Source of the DNA: DATAOG01 sp963798075
GTDB taxonomy: Bacteria > Pseudomonadota > Alphaproteobacteria > Geminicoccales > Geminicoccaceae
Direction of reading: 5' to 3'
DNA length: 64,000 nucleotides
Assembly (NCBI GenBank): GCA_963798075.1
Contig: CAWCRU010000006.1
Span: 62,001-126,000, forward strand
The notes under the pieces were generated by a model that saw only the letters and a list, made by a program, of their open reading frames with translations, did no database searches and was not told the DNA's origin. The translations under genes were made by a program, and so were the position numbers. Positions within the stretch are counted from its first letter, which is position 1. Each line of letters starts with the position of its first letter. This document shows, one piece after another, positions 7,943 through 15,948 of this stretch.

Positions 7943-9091
7943 ATGGCCAAGCTCGTGGTCTGCTGTGACGGCACCTGGAACGACAGCGCCGACCGGACCC
8001 ACATCGTCCGGATCGCGGAGGCCGCCGGGCGGCTGCGGGACCCGGCGGTCAAGGTCTTCTACGACAAGGGGGTCGGGACCGACACCGGCTTCATCCTGCG
8101 CGGCGGCGCGGTCGGCCGCGGCCTGTCCCGGAACATCCGCCAGGCCTACGGCTGGCTGGTCGAGAACTGGCAGCCGGTCGATCAGATCTTCATGTTCGGC
8201 TTCTCGCGCGGCGCCTACACGGTCCGCAGCCTCGGCGGCTTTCTCGGCTTCGCCGGCCTGCTCCGGCGCGAGGATACCGGCCCGGTCAACGATCGCGGCG
8301 AGAACCCGCTGATCGAGGCGGCCTACGAGGCCTATCGGATGTGCCGGCGCGATCCCAAGATGGCGGCCGATTTCCGTGCCCGCGCCGCCTACCGCCAGCG
8401 GCGCGAGCCCAAGATCCGCCTGCTGGGCGTGTTCGACACAGTGGGCGCGCTCGGCGTGCCGGTCCACTGGCTGCAGAGCATTGTCGACCGGCTACCGTTC
8501 TTCAACGTCGAGTTCCACGACACCGAGCTCGGTTCCAAGGTCGAGATCGCCTGCCAGGCGCTCGCGATCGACGAGCGCCGCGGCCCGTTCCAGCCGACCC
8601 TTTGGACCGGTGCCGCCAAGCCCGGTCAGACGATCAGGCAGGTCTGGTTCGCGGGCGTCCATTCGGACGTCGGCGGCGGCTACCCCGAGAAGGGGCTGGC
8701 CGAGCTGCCGCTCGCCTGGATGCTGAACGAGGCCAGCACGGCCGGCCTCGATCTCCGGCCGGGCTTCGCAGCCGACCCGCTGCGCGCCGACGCCGGCGGC
8801 CAGATCCACGATTCGATGGACAAGGGCTATCTGCTGCTGCACGAGCTGTCGCCCTCGATCAAGCCCTACGATCGGCCGATCGGCACGGCCCAGCGGCCGG
8901 CGGGCGGCCCGGCCGTGCCCGGCGAGATGGTCTTCTGGTCGGCGCGCGACCGGGTCGACGGCGAGGCGGCCCGGCGCCTGCCGGCGCTCCGCCAGACCGC
9001 TTACCGGCCGCAGGCGCTGGTCGATGCGGGCGGCGCCTGGCGCCCCGACAGCCGCGACTGGGCCTGGCTCGACGACCGCCGGCCTGGTTGA
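7943..9091 (+). CDS. DUF2235 alpha/beta-hydrolase-like protein
   Basis: A 382-residue protein. DUF2235 features include the N-terminal LVVCCDGTWND, the nucleophile elbow GFSRGAYTVRSL near residue 93, and the catalytic-type segments VFDTVGALG and WFAGVHSDVGGGY. DUF2235 includes Tle1-type phospholipase effectors of type VI secretion, but most members stand alone, as here: no vgrG, immunity gene or signal peptide is adjacent. A serine hydrolase activity is plausible; the substrate is unknown. The start is preceded by GGGGGGAA. Confidence 0.85.
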   Translation: MAKLVVCCDGTWNDSADRTHIVRIAEAAGRLRDPAVKVFYDKGVGTDTGFILRGGAVGRGLSRNIRQAYGWLVENWQPVDQIFMFGFSRGAYTVRSLGGFLGFAGLLRREDTGPVNDRGENPLIEAAYEAYRMCRRDPKMAADFRARAAYRQRREPKIRLLGVFDTVGALGVPVHWLQSIVDRLPFFNVEFHDTELGSKVEIACQALAIDERRGPFQPTLWTGAAKPGQTIRQVWFAGVHSDVGGGYPEKGLAELPLAWMLNEASTAGLDLRPGFAADPLRADAGGQIHDSMDKGYLLLHELSPSIKPYDRPIGTAQRPAGGPAVPGEMVFWSARDRVDGEAARRLPALRQTAYRPQALVDAGGAWRPDSRDWAWLDDRRPG

Positions 9092-9134
9092 GATGGACGG
9101 GCAAAAGCCCGCAAGCCATCGCCGAAAGCGCCGC

Positions 9135-9680
9135 TCAGCTCCGCGCCACCACGCCCTCGGCCATGATCCGGTCGATCGCGGGGAATGCGCGCCGGGCCTC
9201 CGCCGGCACGGGCTGCCAGTGCTGCTTGGCGGGATCGTTGCGGAAGTAGTCGAAGGGCAGGCTGCCGGGGCCTCCCGGCCGGCCGACGATGATCCGCCCG
9301 ACCATGCCGGCCATCTCGTGCGGCGTGCAGTAGTAGTCGTAGACGCCGGCGACCGTGAGCGTCAGCTCGAACCGGTCGCCCGGGTTGACCAGGTATCCGG
9401 AGTTCCAAGGCGGCGCGGTTGCGGGAATCCGCAGCGAATGGTCGTCGTTGTCCGGGTGGTAGGCGGTCGTGGTGTGGACGTTGTTGCCGGCATTGATCCA
9501 GCGGATCGTCTGGCCGGGCCGGACCAACAGGCCGATCGGCTCGAACGCGACATGGGCGCCGAGATCGTCGCTCTGCATTCGGATCTCGACCACGCCGCCC
9601 TGGGCGCGGCCGGTCGCCGGCGCGGCCAGGCCGGCGAGCCAGAGCCCGCCGGCCTCGAGCAGGGCGCGCCGGGTCGGCAC
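9135..9680 (-). CDS. Plastocyanin/azurin-like cupredoxin, exported
   Basis: A 181-residue protein with a twin-Arg-like signal (RRALLEAGGLWLAGLAAP, cleavage near ~26). A cupredoxin domain follows with type-1 copper ligands: His in NNVHTTTAYH, then Cys, His and Met in YYCTPHEMAGM. Such proteins carry electrons or hold copper in the periplasm. A C-terminal extension of ~45 residues follows the copper site. The GTG start lies 2 nt after the stop of the upstream lipoprotein gene, so the two are co-translated. Confidence 0.85.
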   Translation of the reverse strand: MPTRRALLEAGGLWLAGLAAPATGRAQGGVVEIRMQSDDLGAHVAFEPIGLLVRPGQTIRWINAGNNVHTTTAYHPDNDDHSLRIPATAPPWNSGYLVNPGDRFELTLTVAGVYDYYCTPHEMAGMVGRIIVGRPGGPGSLPFDYFRNDPAKQHWQPVPAEARRAFPAIDRIMAEGVVARS

Positions 9681-9682
9681 CG

Positions 9683-10156
9683 CTACTGCAGCTGCGCCTC
9701 GTCCTCGTCCACGTGCCAGAGCACGATATGGTAGTGCGGCTCCGGCATCCCCGGATGGCCGGCATTATAGTACAGGTCGACGGACTTCACCGTCGGGTCG
9801 CCAACCGCCAGCTCGTCGAACTTCTTGTGGCCCTCCATGTCGGCGAGCGGGACCATATAGATCGTGCTGACAAGCTTGCCGCTCTTGTCGTAGGCGAGGA
9901 ACGGCCCGGGCGGGATCGTGCCGGGCTGGACGTAGAGGGTCCCGAGGCCCGGGATGAAGTCGGGCAAGGCCACGAGCTCGCTGACCTTCTGATAGGTGCC
10001 GCCGGGCGGCGCCATCATGGCGGCATGCATGCTCTCGTCCTGCATGCCGGTATCGCTCGTGCTTTTGTCGCTCATGCCCTTGTCGTTCATATCGGCACAG
10101 GCCGCCACGGCCCCGCTCAGGGCCAGCGCAGCAGCCATCGCCAGCGCTCGACGCAT
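9683..10156 (-). CDS. Predicted lipoprotein with C-terminal His motif
   Basis: A 157-residue protein. The signal peptide ends in the lipobox LSGAVAAC (Cys at ~20), followed by a Met/Asp/Ser-rich linker (residues 21-50). The folded domain of ~100 residues ends in PEPHYHIVLWHV, a cluster of histidines that could bind a metal. It resembles domains called TTHB210-like/DUF5602, but I am not certain. Its partner is a cupredoxin, so a copper-related periplasmic role is a reasonable guess. A 45-residue relative of its leader and linker is encoded at 10430-10567. Confidence 0.7.
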   Translation of the reverse strand: MRRALAMAAALALSGAVAACADMNDKGMSDKSTSDTGMQDESMHAAMMAPPGGTYQKVSELVALPDFIPGLGTLYVQPGTIPPGPFLAYDKSGKLVSTIYMVPLADMEGHKKFDELAVGDPTVKSVDLYYNAGHPGMPEPHYHIVLWHVDEDEAQLQ

Positions 10157-10296
10157 CGCTTCTCTCCCTCTGTCGGCGAGCGTACCGCGAAGGACGCTCG
10201 CGATTTCGGCGCTGCGCGCGCCTCCTCGACCGCAATGCCTCCCGCGCTGCAGGTCGGGTCGCGCCTTCGCCTCTCACGATGCCGCGCGCGCCCGGA

Positions 10297-10325
10297 TCAT
10301 CCACGCGTTCACTCGATCGTGACCG
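10297..10325 (-). promoter_or_regulatory. Duplicated promoter-like motif, copy A
   Basis: Reading on the minus strand, GGTCACGATCGAGTGAACG followed by CGTGGATGAT is repeated almost exactly upstream of the small lipoprotein at 10430-10567. The conservation of a non-coding block upstream of two related leaders suggests a promoter, possibly of an ECF sigma factor, or an operator. The protein that recognises it is unknown. Confidence 0.4.
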
Positions 10326-10429
10326 GTCCCGGCACCGACGTGAGCGGCCGCATGGCTCGCCTCGGCTCAAAAAGGCGATCTTGAGGCCCCCGGGAATTGG
10401 CCAGGAGCCCGCCTGCCGGTCGAAGAGGA

Positions 10430-10567
10430 TCAGTAGTGCGAGCCCCCGTTGCTCGTGGACCTCTCGCTCTTCGTCTTGTCGCTCATGCCCTGTTCGCCCA
10501 TGCCGGTACAGGCCGCAATGGCCAGGCTCAGGACCAGTGCTGCGGCCACGGAAATCAGTCGACGCAT
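10430..10567 (-). CDS. 45-residue lipoprotein, truncated paralogue of the neighbouring lipoprotein leader
   Basis: A short gene: MRRLISVAAALVLSLAIAAC is a lipoprotein signal with a lipobox Cys at 20. It is followed by GMGEQGMSDKTKSERSTSN and a stop. It matches the first ~37 residues of the lipoprotein ending at 9683 (signal, lipobox, GMSDKS motif), and the Shine-Dalgarno region GGGAGAGAAGCGATGCGTCGA is shared between the two. The metal-binding-like domain is absent. It may be a decayed duplicate or a real lipid-anchored peptide. Its promoter-like motif is also duplicated. Confidence 0.55.
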   Translation of the reverse strand: MRRLISVAAALVLSLAIAACTGMGEQGMSDKTKSERSTSNGGSHY

Positions 10568-10636
10568 CGCTTCTCTCCCGATCCGGCGCGCCATGTCCGC
10601 TCGCGCCCTCGGACTTCATGATGCCGCTGCCGGATC

Positions 10637-10667
10637 GTTCATCCGCGCGTTCACTCGATTGTGACCC
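10637..10667 (-). promoter_or_regulatory. Duplicated promoter-like motif, copy B
   Basis: Minus-strand GGTCACAATCGAGTGAACG followed by CGCGGATGA closely matches copy A at 10297-10325. It lies ~75 bp upstream of the 45-residue lipoprotein start, against ~150 bp for copy A. Confidence 0.4.
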
Positions 10668-10852
10668 GCGGGGCTTGCGTTCGCGCGGGCGCGCCCGCCA
10701 CGAGCGGCGAGCGAATTCCTGCTCCAGGCGCTGGTTCGAGGGTTGGTGCGATGCGGCTCGCGAATGTGATCCCTCGTCAGACCGGGGTTACTGCCGGCGC
10801 GAGATGACCCGCCGGGCAGGCCCGCCGGTCGCATGATCGCCTCGGGACGTGA

Positions 10853-10880
10853 TTGCTTCCGGCGCAAAATCGGCTATCTG
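10853..10880 (+). promoter_or_regulatory. Sigma-70-type promoter candidate for the MerA-like gene
   Basis: TTGCTT (10853-10858) and TATCTG (10875-10880) are separated by 16 bp, with the predicted start of transcription ~90 nt upstream of the flavoprotein start. The rest of the 10568-10975 gap holds only copy B of the duplicated motif and a short leader ORF. Confidence 0.4.
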
Positions 10881-10914
10881 CTCGACGTTGATCCGACCTG
10901 AGAAGGAGAGAGCC

Positions 10915-10950
10915 ATGCCGACCGACGCGCGGGGCGAGGTCGAGGGCTGA
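10915..10950 (+). CDS. Possible 11-residue leader peptide
   Basis: ATG at 10915 follows the strongest Shine-Dalgarno of the region (AGAAGGAGAG) and encodes MPTDARGEVEG before a stop. The flavoprotein gene begins 25 nt further on with its own weaker GAAGGGG. It may be a leader for translational coupling or chance. Confidence 0.25.
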   Translation: MPTDARGEVEG

Positions 10951-10975
10951 GATCGGGCGGAGCGAGGAAGGGGCG

Positions 10976-12401
10976 ATGGCCGGTCCGATCACGACCGATC
11001 TTTGCATCATCGGGGGCGGCTCCGGGGGTCTCGCGGTCGCCGCCGGCGCCGTCCAGATGGGCGCCCAAGTCGTCCTCATCGAGAAGGGCAGGATGGGCGG
11101 TGACTGCCTGAACTACGGCTGCGTCCCCTCCAAGTCGCTGATCGCCGCCGGCAGGGCAGCGCAGACGATCCGCACGGCCGCCCGTTTCGGGGTCAACGGC
11201 CACGAGCCGGCGATCGACTTCGCGGCGGTCCATGCCCACGTCCATGGCGTGATCGCGGCGATCGCGCCGCACGATTTGGAGGAGCGCTTCACGGGGCTCG
11301 GCGTCAAGGTGCTGCGGGCGCCGGCGCGCTTCACGGGGCCGCGCGAGGTCGAGGTCGCGGGCCAGCGCGTGCAGGCCAGGCGCTTCGTGATCGCGACCGG
11401 CTCGTCGCCCGCGGTCCCGCCGGTGCCGGGGCTGGCCGAGGCGCCCTATCTGACCAACGAGACGATCTTCGATCTGACCGAGCGGCCGGCGCATCTGATC
11501 GTGCTCGGCGGTGGCCCGATCGGTTGCGAGCTCGCCCAGGCCCACCGGCGGCTCGGTGCCAAGGTGACCCTGCTCGAGCTGTTCGCGGTCCTGCCCAAGG
11601 ACGACCCGCAGGCGGTCGAGGTCGTGCGCCGGCAGCTCGTGGACGAAGGCATCGACCTGCGCGAGCAGGTCGAGGTCACCCGCGTCGAGCGCGACGGCAA
11701 CGGCGTTGCGGTGGCCCTGAAGCAGGCCGGATCGCGAGGAGAAGATCGTCGGCAGCCATCTCCTGGTCGCGGCCGGCCGGCGCGCCAACGTCGAGGATCT
11801 CGGTCTCGAGGCCGCGGGCGTCGAGCACAGCCCCAAGGGGATCGCGGTCGATGCCCGCCTGCGCACCAGCAACAAGCGGATCTATGCGATCGGCGATGTC
11901 GCGGGCGGCTACCAGTTCACCCACATGGCGGCCTATCACGCCGGCATCGTGATCCGAAACGCGCTGTTCAAGCTGCCGGCCAAGGTCGACACGCGGGCGG
12001 TGCCCTGGGTCACCTACACCGAGCCCGAGCTCGCCCAGGTCGGCCTGACCGAGGCAATCGCGAGCGAGCGCGGGATCGAGGTCCAGGCCCTGAGCTGGCC
12101 GTTCGCCGACAACGATCGCGCCCGGACCGAGCGCGCGACGGAGGGCTTCGTCAAGGTGCTGCTCGACCGCCGCGGCCGGATCCAGGGGGCGACGATCGTC
12201 GGCGAGCGGGCGGGCGAGCTGATCCAGCCCTGGGTGCTGGCGATCGCCGAAGGCCTCAAGATCGGCAGTCTCGCGCAGTTCATCGCTCCCTATCCGACCC
12301 TCGGCGAAGCCTCGAAGCGGGCCGCGGGCAGCTATTACACGCCCAAGCTGTTCAGCCCGCGCACGCGCGCGCTCGTCCGCTTCCTGCAGCGGTTTTCGTG
12401 A
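10976..12401 (+). CDS. MerA-like pyridine nucleotide-disulfide oxidoreductase (interrupted by one frameshift)
   Basis: Across one frameshift this reads as a ~474-residue flavoprotein. FAD-binding GGGSGGLAVA is at the N-terminus, the redox-active pair in GGDCLNYGCVPSKSL, the NAD(P)-binding GGGPIGCELAQ near 185, and the second FAD motif YAIGDVAGG in the C-terminal frame. The dimerisation domain runs to the end. Both the N-terminal HMA domain and the C-terminal Cys pair of true mercuric reductase are absent. The frame shifts by one extra base near 11727-11735: upstream codons end in VALKQAGS and the correct frame resumes with EEKIVGSHLLVAAGRR. A TVP38/TMEM64 gene follows, a pairing also seen as fusions elsewhere. 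Confidence 0.85.
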
Positions 12402-12415
12402 CCGGGCGCCAAAGC

Positions 12416-13186
12416 ATGAAGAAAGGCCATCCGGAGATGAGCGCCAGCGCCGCGGACAGGGGGACGGTGCCGGCCGAGGCCGGGATCTCGCTCCGGCGCG
12501 CGTGGCCGCTGGTCGCGCTGGCGCTCGCGATCGTCGCCGTGTTCGCGCTCGATCTCGACCGCTACCTGACCTTCGCGGCGCTGCGCGAGCATCGCGAGGC
12601 GCTGACCGCCCTGGTCGCACGGAACACGCTGCTCGCAGCGCTCGCCTTCATCGTCGTCTACGCGCTCGCGATCGCGCTCTCGGTGCCGGGCGGGGCGGTC
12701 TTGACCATCGCCGGCGGCTTCATGTTCGGCAGTATCCTCGCGACGGTTCTGGTGCTGATCGCAGCTACTCTCGGGGCGACCCTCGTGTTCCTGATCGCCA
12801 GGAGCGCGCTCGGCGACCCGTTGCGCGCCCGCGCCGGCCCGTTCCTCAAGCGCATGGAGGCGGGCTTCCAGGAGGACGCGCTCAACTATCTCCTGGTGCT
12901 GCGCCTGATCCCGCTGTTCCCGTTCTGGATCGTCAACCTGGTGCCGGCGTTCCTCGGGGTGCCGCTTAGGACCTACGTGCTCGGGACCTTCATCGGCATC
13001 ATCCCGGGCAGCTTCGTGTTCGCCTCGGTCGGCGCCGGCATCGGCAGCGTGCTCGACAGCGGCCAGGATTTTTCGCCGTCGAGCGTGCTGACGCCGGAGA
13101 TCGTCATCGCGCTCGTCGGCCTTGCCCTGCTCGCGCTCCTGCCGGTCGCCTACCGCAAGCTCAAAGCCCGCTCCGCCCGCGGCTGA
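12416..13186 (+). CDS. TVP38/TMEM64 (DedA-like, SNARE-associated) membrane protein
   Basis: About 256 residues with five to six hydrophobic helices. The VTT/SNARE-associated domain is recognised by the VPGGAVLTIAGGFMFG loop and the later LRLIPLFPFWIVNLVPAFLGVP followed by GTFIGIIPGSFVFASVG. These proteins are related to DedA lipid transporters/scramblases. It begins 14 bp after the flavoprotein stop. An alternative ATG at 12437 (MSASAAD) has AAAGG upstream and is equally acceptable. The tandem arrangement implies a shared task, possibly redox defence at the membrane. Confidence 0.88.
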   Translation: MKKGHPEMSASAADRGTVPAEAGISLRRAWPLVALALAIVAVFALDLDRYLTFAALREHREALTALVARNTLLAALAFIVVYALAIALSVPGGAVLTIAGGFMFGSILATVLVLIAATLGATLVFLIARSALGDPLRARAGPFLKRMEAGFQEDALNYLLVLRLIPLFPFWIVNLVPAFLGVPLRTYVLGTFIGIIPGSFVFASVGAGIGSVLDSGQDFSPSSVLTPEIVIALVGLALLALLPVAYRKLKARSARG

Positions 13187-13203
13187 GCTGCCGCGGCAGG
13201 CGG

Positions 13204-13890
13204 TCAGACGACCTCGACCTGGAGTTCCCCCACGCCCTCGATCCGGCCGTCCAGGAGGTCGCCGCGCAGGATGGGGCCGACGCCCGCGGGTGTGCCGGTG
13301 AAGACCAGATCGCCCGGTGCAAGCGTGAACAGACAGGACAGATAAGCGATCACCTCGGGGGTCTTCCAGATCATCTGGGCGAGATCGCCGTCCTGGCGCA
13401 GGTTGCCGTTGACCTCGAGGCGGATTCTGCCGCGCGCGGGATGGCCGATGGCGCTCGCCGGCGCCAGCGCCGAGCAGGGCGCCGAGTGGTCGAACGCCTT
13501 GGCCGTGTCCCAGGGCCGGCCCATCTTGCGCGCTTCCTCCTGGCGGTCGCGCCGGGTCATGTCGAGCCCGACGGCGTAGCCGAAGATGTGGTCCAGCGCG
13601 CGCTCGACGGGGATCTCGCGGCCGCCTGCGGCCAGGGCCACCACCAGCTCAAGCTCGTGATGCACGTTGTCCGACGCGCTCGGGTAGGGAAAAGCGCCGC
13701 CGCCCGGGATCAGGGCGGCGGGGGGCTTGGTGAAGAAGAAGGGCGGATCGCGGTCCGGATCGTGGCCCATCTCGCGGGCGTGCTCGGCGTAGTTGCGGCC
13801 GACGCAGAAGATCCGGTGCACCGGGAACAGCCCGGCTGTGTCCCGGATTGGCAGGCTCACGACCGGCGGCGGCGGGATCACGTAGGTCAA
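13204..13890 (-). CDS. Fumarylacetoacetate hydrolase family protein
   Basis: A 228-residue protein with the FAH C-terminal-domain fold. It shows FCVGRNYAEHAREMG, the metal-binding acidic residues in HHELELVV, and then GYAVGLDMTRRDRQ and the C-terminal LAPGDLVFTGTPAGVGPI. Members hydrolyse C-C bonds of fumarylpyruvate or acylpyruvates, or decarboxylate oxaloacetate. Length and N-terminus fit the fumarylpyruvate hydrolase/YcgM type. No aromatic catabolism genes are adjacent. It is convergent with the TVP38 gene. Confidence 0.87.
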   Translation of the reverse strand: MTYVIPPPPVVSLPIRDTAGLFPVHRIFCVGRNYAEHAREMGHDPDRDPPFFFTKPPAALIPGGGAFPYPSASDNVHHELELVVALAAGGREIPVERALDHIFGYAVGLDMTRRDRQEEARKMGRPWDTAKAFDHSAPCSALAPASAIGHPARGRIRLEVNGNLRQDGDLAQMIWKTPEVIAYLSCLFTLAPGDLVFTGTPAGVGPILRGDLLDGRIEGVGELQVEVV

Positions 13891-14186
13891 GGCTCTCTCC
13901 TCGCGGGGGCGTGGCGGCTCGCGCCCCTGCGGCCGACCACAAAAAGCGAGTCACCTTACGATCGAGGATGCCGAGGGGGCCCGGCGCGCGCAATCCCCAA
14001 AAATGTGGGCCCAAGGTCGCGGCGCGCTCGGTTACCTGCCATCATCGGGATGGATCGGCAGCTTGACTCTTGCGCCCCGAGCCGTTCTTCATCGGTCATC
14101 AAGCTGTGCAGACCAACAGCGATCAATCGACAGGATTGCGACGGCGGTACGGGCGCGGGCCGTCGAGGTGATCCGGGGAGGTCACG

Positions 14187-14684
14187 ATGCCGCCACCCCT
14201 TGAGGAGGTGACGCGCGAAGCCGCTGCCTGTTCACAGGCCGGTCGGGAGCCGCCCGCGGCCGGCGGTGCGATGGCGCTCCACATCGGCAAGCTGCGCGGC
14301 ATCACTGCCCGGGCCCAAAGCAAGCTCAAGCGCCAGGGCATCACCTCGACCGACCAGCTCCTCGGGGCCGCGGGGCCGCGGGCCCGGCGCTTGCAGCTGG
14401 CCGTTCGCACGGGCATCGAGGCCGCGCTGCTGGGCCGCCTCGTGTGCCGGGCCGACCTGATCCGGATCAAGGGCATCGGCGCGATCTTCGCCGACCTGCT
14501 CGAGCTGCTCGGGGTCGACCGGACCGGGCGCCTGGCGCGCCAGGATCCGGGCGCGCTGCACCGGGCCCTGCTCGAGCTCAACGCCGCCCTGCGCTTTGCC
14601 CGGCGCGCGCCGACGCCGGACGAGGTCCGGCACTGGATTGCGCAGGCGCGCTCGCTGCCGCGGCTGCTCGACGACGACGGCTGA
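14187..14684 (+). CDS. DUF4332 helix-hairpin-helix-like protein
   Basis: A 165-residue soluble protein. Two helix-hairpin-helix-like segments are visible, LRGITARAQSKLKRQGITSTDQLL and LIRIKGIGAIFADLLELLGV, as in the DUF4332 family, which is related to HhH DNA-binding modules. The ~28-residue N-terminal part looks disordered. GGAGGTCACG precedes the ATG at 14187. An ATG at 14271 would start directly at the domain. Role unknown. The ~300 bp upstream (13891-14186) hold no gene and no convincing promoter. Confidence 0.75.
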   Translation: MPPPLEEVTREAAACSQAGREPPAAGGAMALHIGKLRGITARAQSKLKRQGITSTDQLLGAAGPRARRLQLAVRTGIEAALLGRLVCRADLIRIKGIGAIFADLLELLGVDRTGRLARQDPGALHRALLELNAALRFARRAPTPDEVRHWIAQARSLPRLLDDDG

Positions 14685-14790
14685 CGCCCTTACTGCCAGG
14701 GTGCGGCCATGGGCCCACTGGTCGCGTTCCGCTCGTGGCGCTAAGGCTGGACGCGCTCGTCCAGTCGCAACCGATCCAGGAGGGGCCAGC

Positions 14791-15312
14791 ATGCGCAGGA
14801 TTCTGATCGTTCCCTTGCTGTTCCTCGGCTTGACCGCCGGAGCGCTCGCTGCCGAGACCAAGGTCGGCGAGGTCGTGATCCATGATCCCTGGGTCCGCGC
14901 CTCGCTCGGCGCGAGCGGCACCAGCGCCGCCTATATGACGATCGAGGTGACCGGCGACCGGCCCGACCGGCTGATCGGCGCGGCCAGCCCGCTTGCCAGG
15001 CACGCCCAGCTGCACGCCGAGGTCATGGACAACGGCGTCGCCAAGATGCGGCCGGTCGACGCGGTCGAGGTCGCTCCCGGCACGCCGACGGTGCTGGCCC
15101 CGGGCGGCCTGCACATCATGCTGATGGGCATCCAGGGCAAGCTGGTCGCGGGCCAGACCATGCCGCTCGAGCTCACCTTCGAGACCGCCGGCAAGGTCGC
15201 GCTCGAGGTCCCGGTCAAGGGCATGACGGGCGGCATGGACCACGGCATGGACCCGGGCATGGATCACGGTCAGCACGACCATGGCGAGCCGGGCAAGATG
15301 ATGACCAACTGA
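14791..15312 (+). CDS. Periplasmic copper chaperone PCuAC (DUF461 family)
   Basis: A 173-residue exported protein with a clear signal peptide (residues 1-20, AGALAAE). The PCuAC domain has the Cu(I) ligand set His-x10-Met then His-x-Met: HAEVMDNGVAKM and GGLHIMLMG. After ~150 residues comes an extra Met/His-rich tail (GMDHGMDPGMDHG followed by HDHG) that could bind further copper. PCuAC delivers copper to the CuA centre of cytochrome oxidase together with Sco. No sco or cox genes are in the window. AGGAGGGG gives a strong Shine-Dalgarno at 14779-14786. Confidence 0.9.
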   Translation: MRRILIVPLLFLGLTAGALAAETKVGEVVIHDPWVRASLGASGTSAAYMTIEVTGDRPDRLIGAASPLARHAQLHAEVMDNGVAKMRPVDAVEVAPGTPTVLAPGGLHIMLMGIQGKLVAGQTMPLELTFETAGKVALEVPVKGMTGGMDHGMDPGMDHGQHDHGEPGKMMTN

Positions 15313-15346
15313 GGGCCGACGACCCCGCAGCCCGGCCGAGGTCGGC

Positions 15347-15941
15347 TCAGGCGAGCGCCTCGGCGACGAAATCGAGGCGGTCCTGGCCCCAGAACAGCTC
15401 CTCGCCGACGACGAAAGTCGGGACGCCGAACACGCCGGCCGCGAGCGCTGCCTCGGTATTGGCCTCGTGCTCGGCCAGGACTGCGGCACCCGTTGCCGCC
15501 GCGAGCAGGGCTTCGCCGTCCAGGTCCTGCGCGGCGGCGATCGCGAGCAGCGTCGAGGGATCGGCGAGATCGCGCTCCTCGGCCCAGACCGCGGCCATCA
15601 TCGCCTGGCTGAGGCGGCCGACGTCGCCGCCCTGCTTGACCCTGCGCGATCACCATGCCGGCGGCGAGCGCCTCGTCGACCGGAAAGTGCTTGGGGTGGA
15701 GGTTCAGCGGCAGGTCCAGACGCCGGCGCCAGCGCTCGAGCTCCATCAGCCGGTAGGCCTGCCGCTGCCTGGGCCGCCTGGCAAGCGGCAGGCCGCCGCT
15801 CGCGGCGAACACCGGCGCCATCCGGATCGGCCGGTAGTGGACCTCCGCCGCAGTGCGCCTTGCGAGCTCGCGAAAGCGCGCAAAGCCGAGGTAGGTCCAG
15901 GGCGATTGCAGGGCGTAGTAGAGGGTGACCGTGCGCGCCAT
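15347..15941 (-). CDS. DsbA-like 2-hydroxychromene-2-carboxylate isomerase family protein (one frameshift)
   Basis: Across the frameshift it reads as ~198 residues with a thioredoxin/DsbA fold. The N-terminus VTLYYALQSPWTYLGFARF carries SPW in place of the Cys-x-x-Cys of DsbA. The C-terminal frame has GVFGVPTFVVGEELFWGQDRLDFV, typical of the HCCA isomerase/GST-kappa family. One extra base in the CCC at 15640-15642 shifts the frame after GMVIAQ; the correct frame resumes as KQGGDVGRLSQAMM. Its start is 7 bp after the dapB stop. Confidence 0.82.
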
Positions 15942-15948
15942 CCTGTGT

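Noticed and set aside
6329..8467. 712-codon minus-strand frame opposite the PuuD-like gene, rluB, DUF2905 and DUF2235 genes
   Set aside because: Spans four recognised plus-strand genes and shows no family motifs.
7943..9091. DUF2235 gene as a type VI secretion effector
   Set aside because: No vgrG, PAAR, immunity or secretion genes nearby; stand-alone DUF2235 proteins are common.
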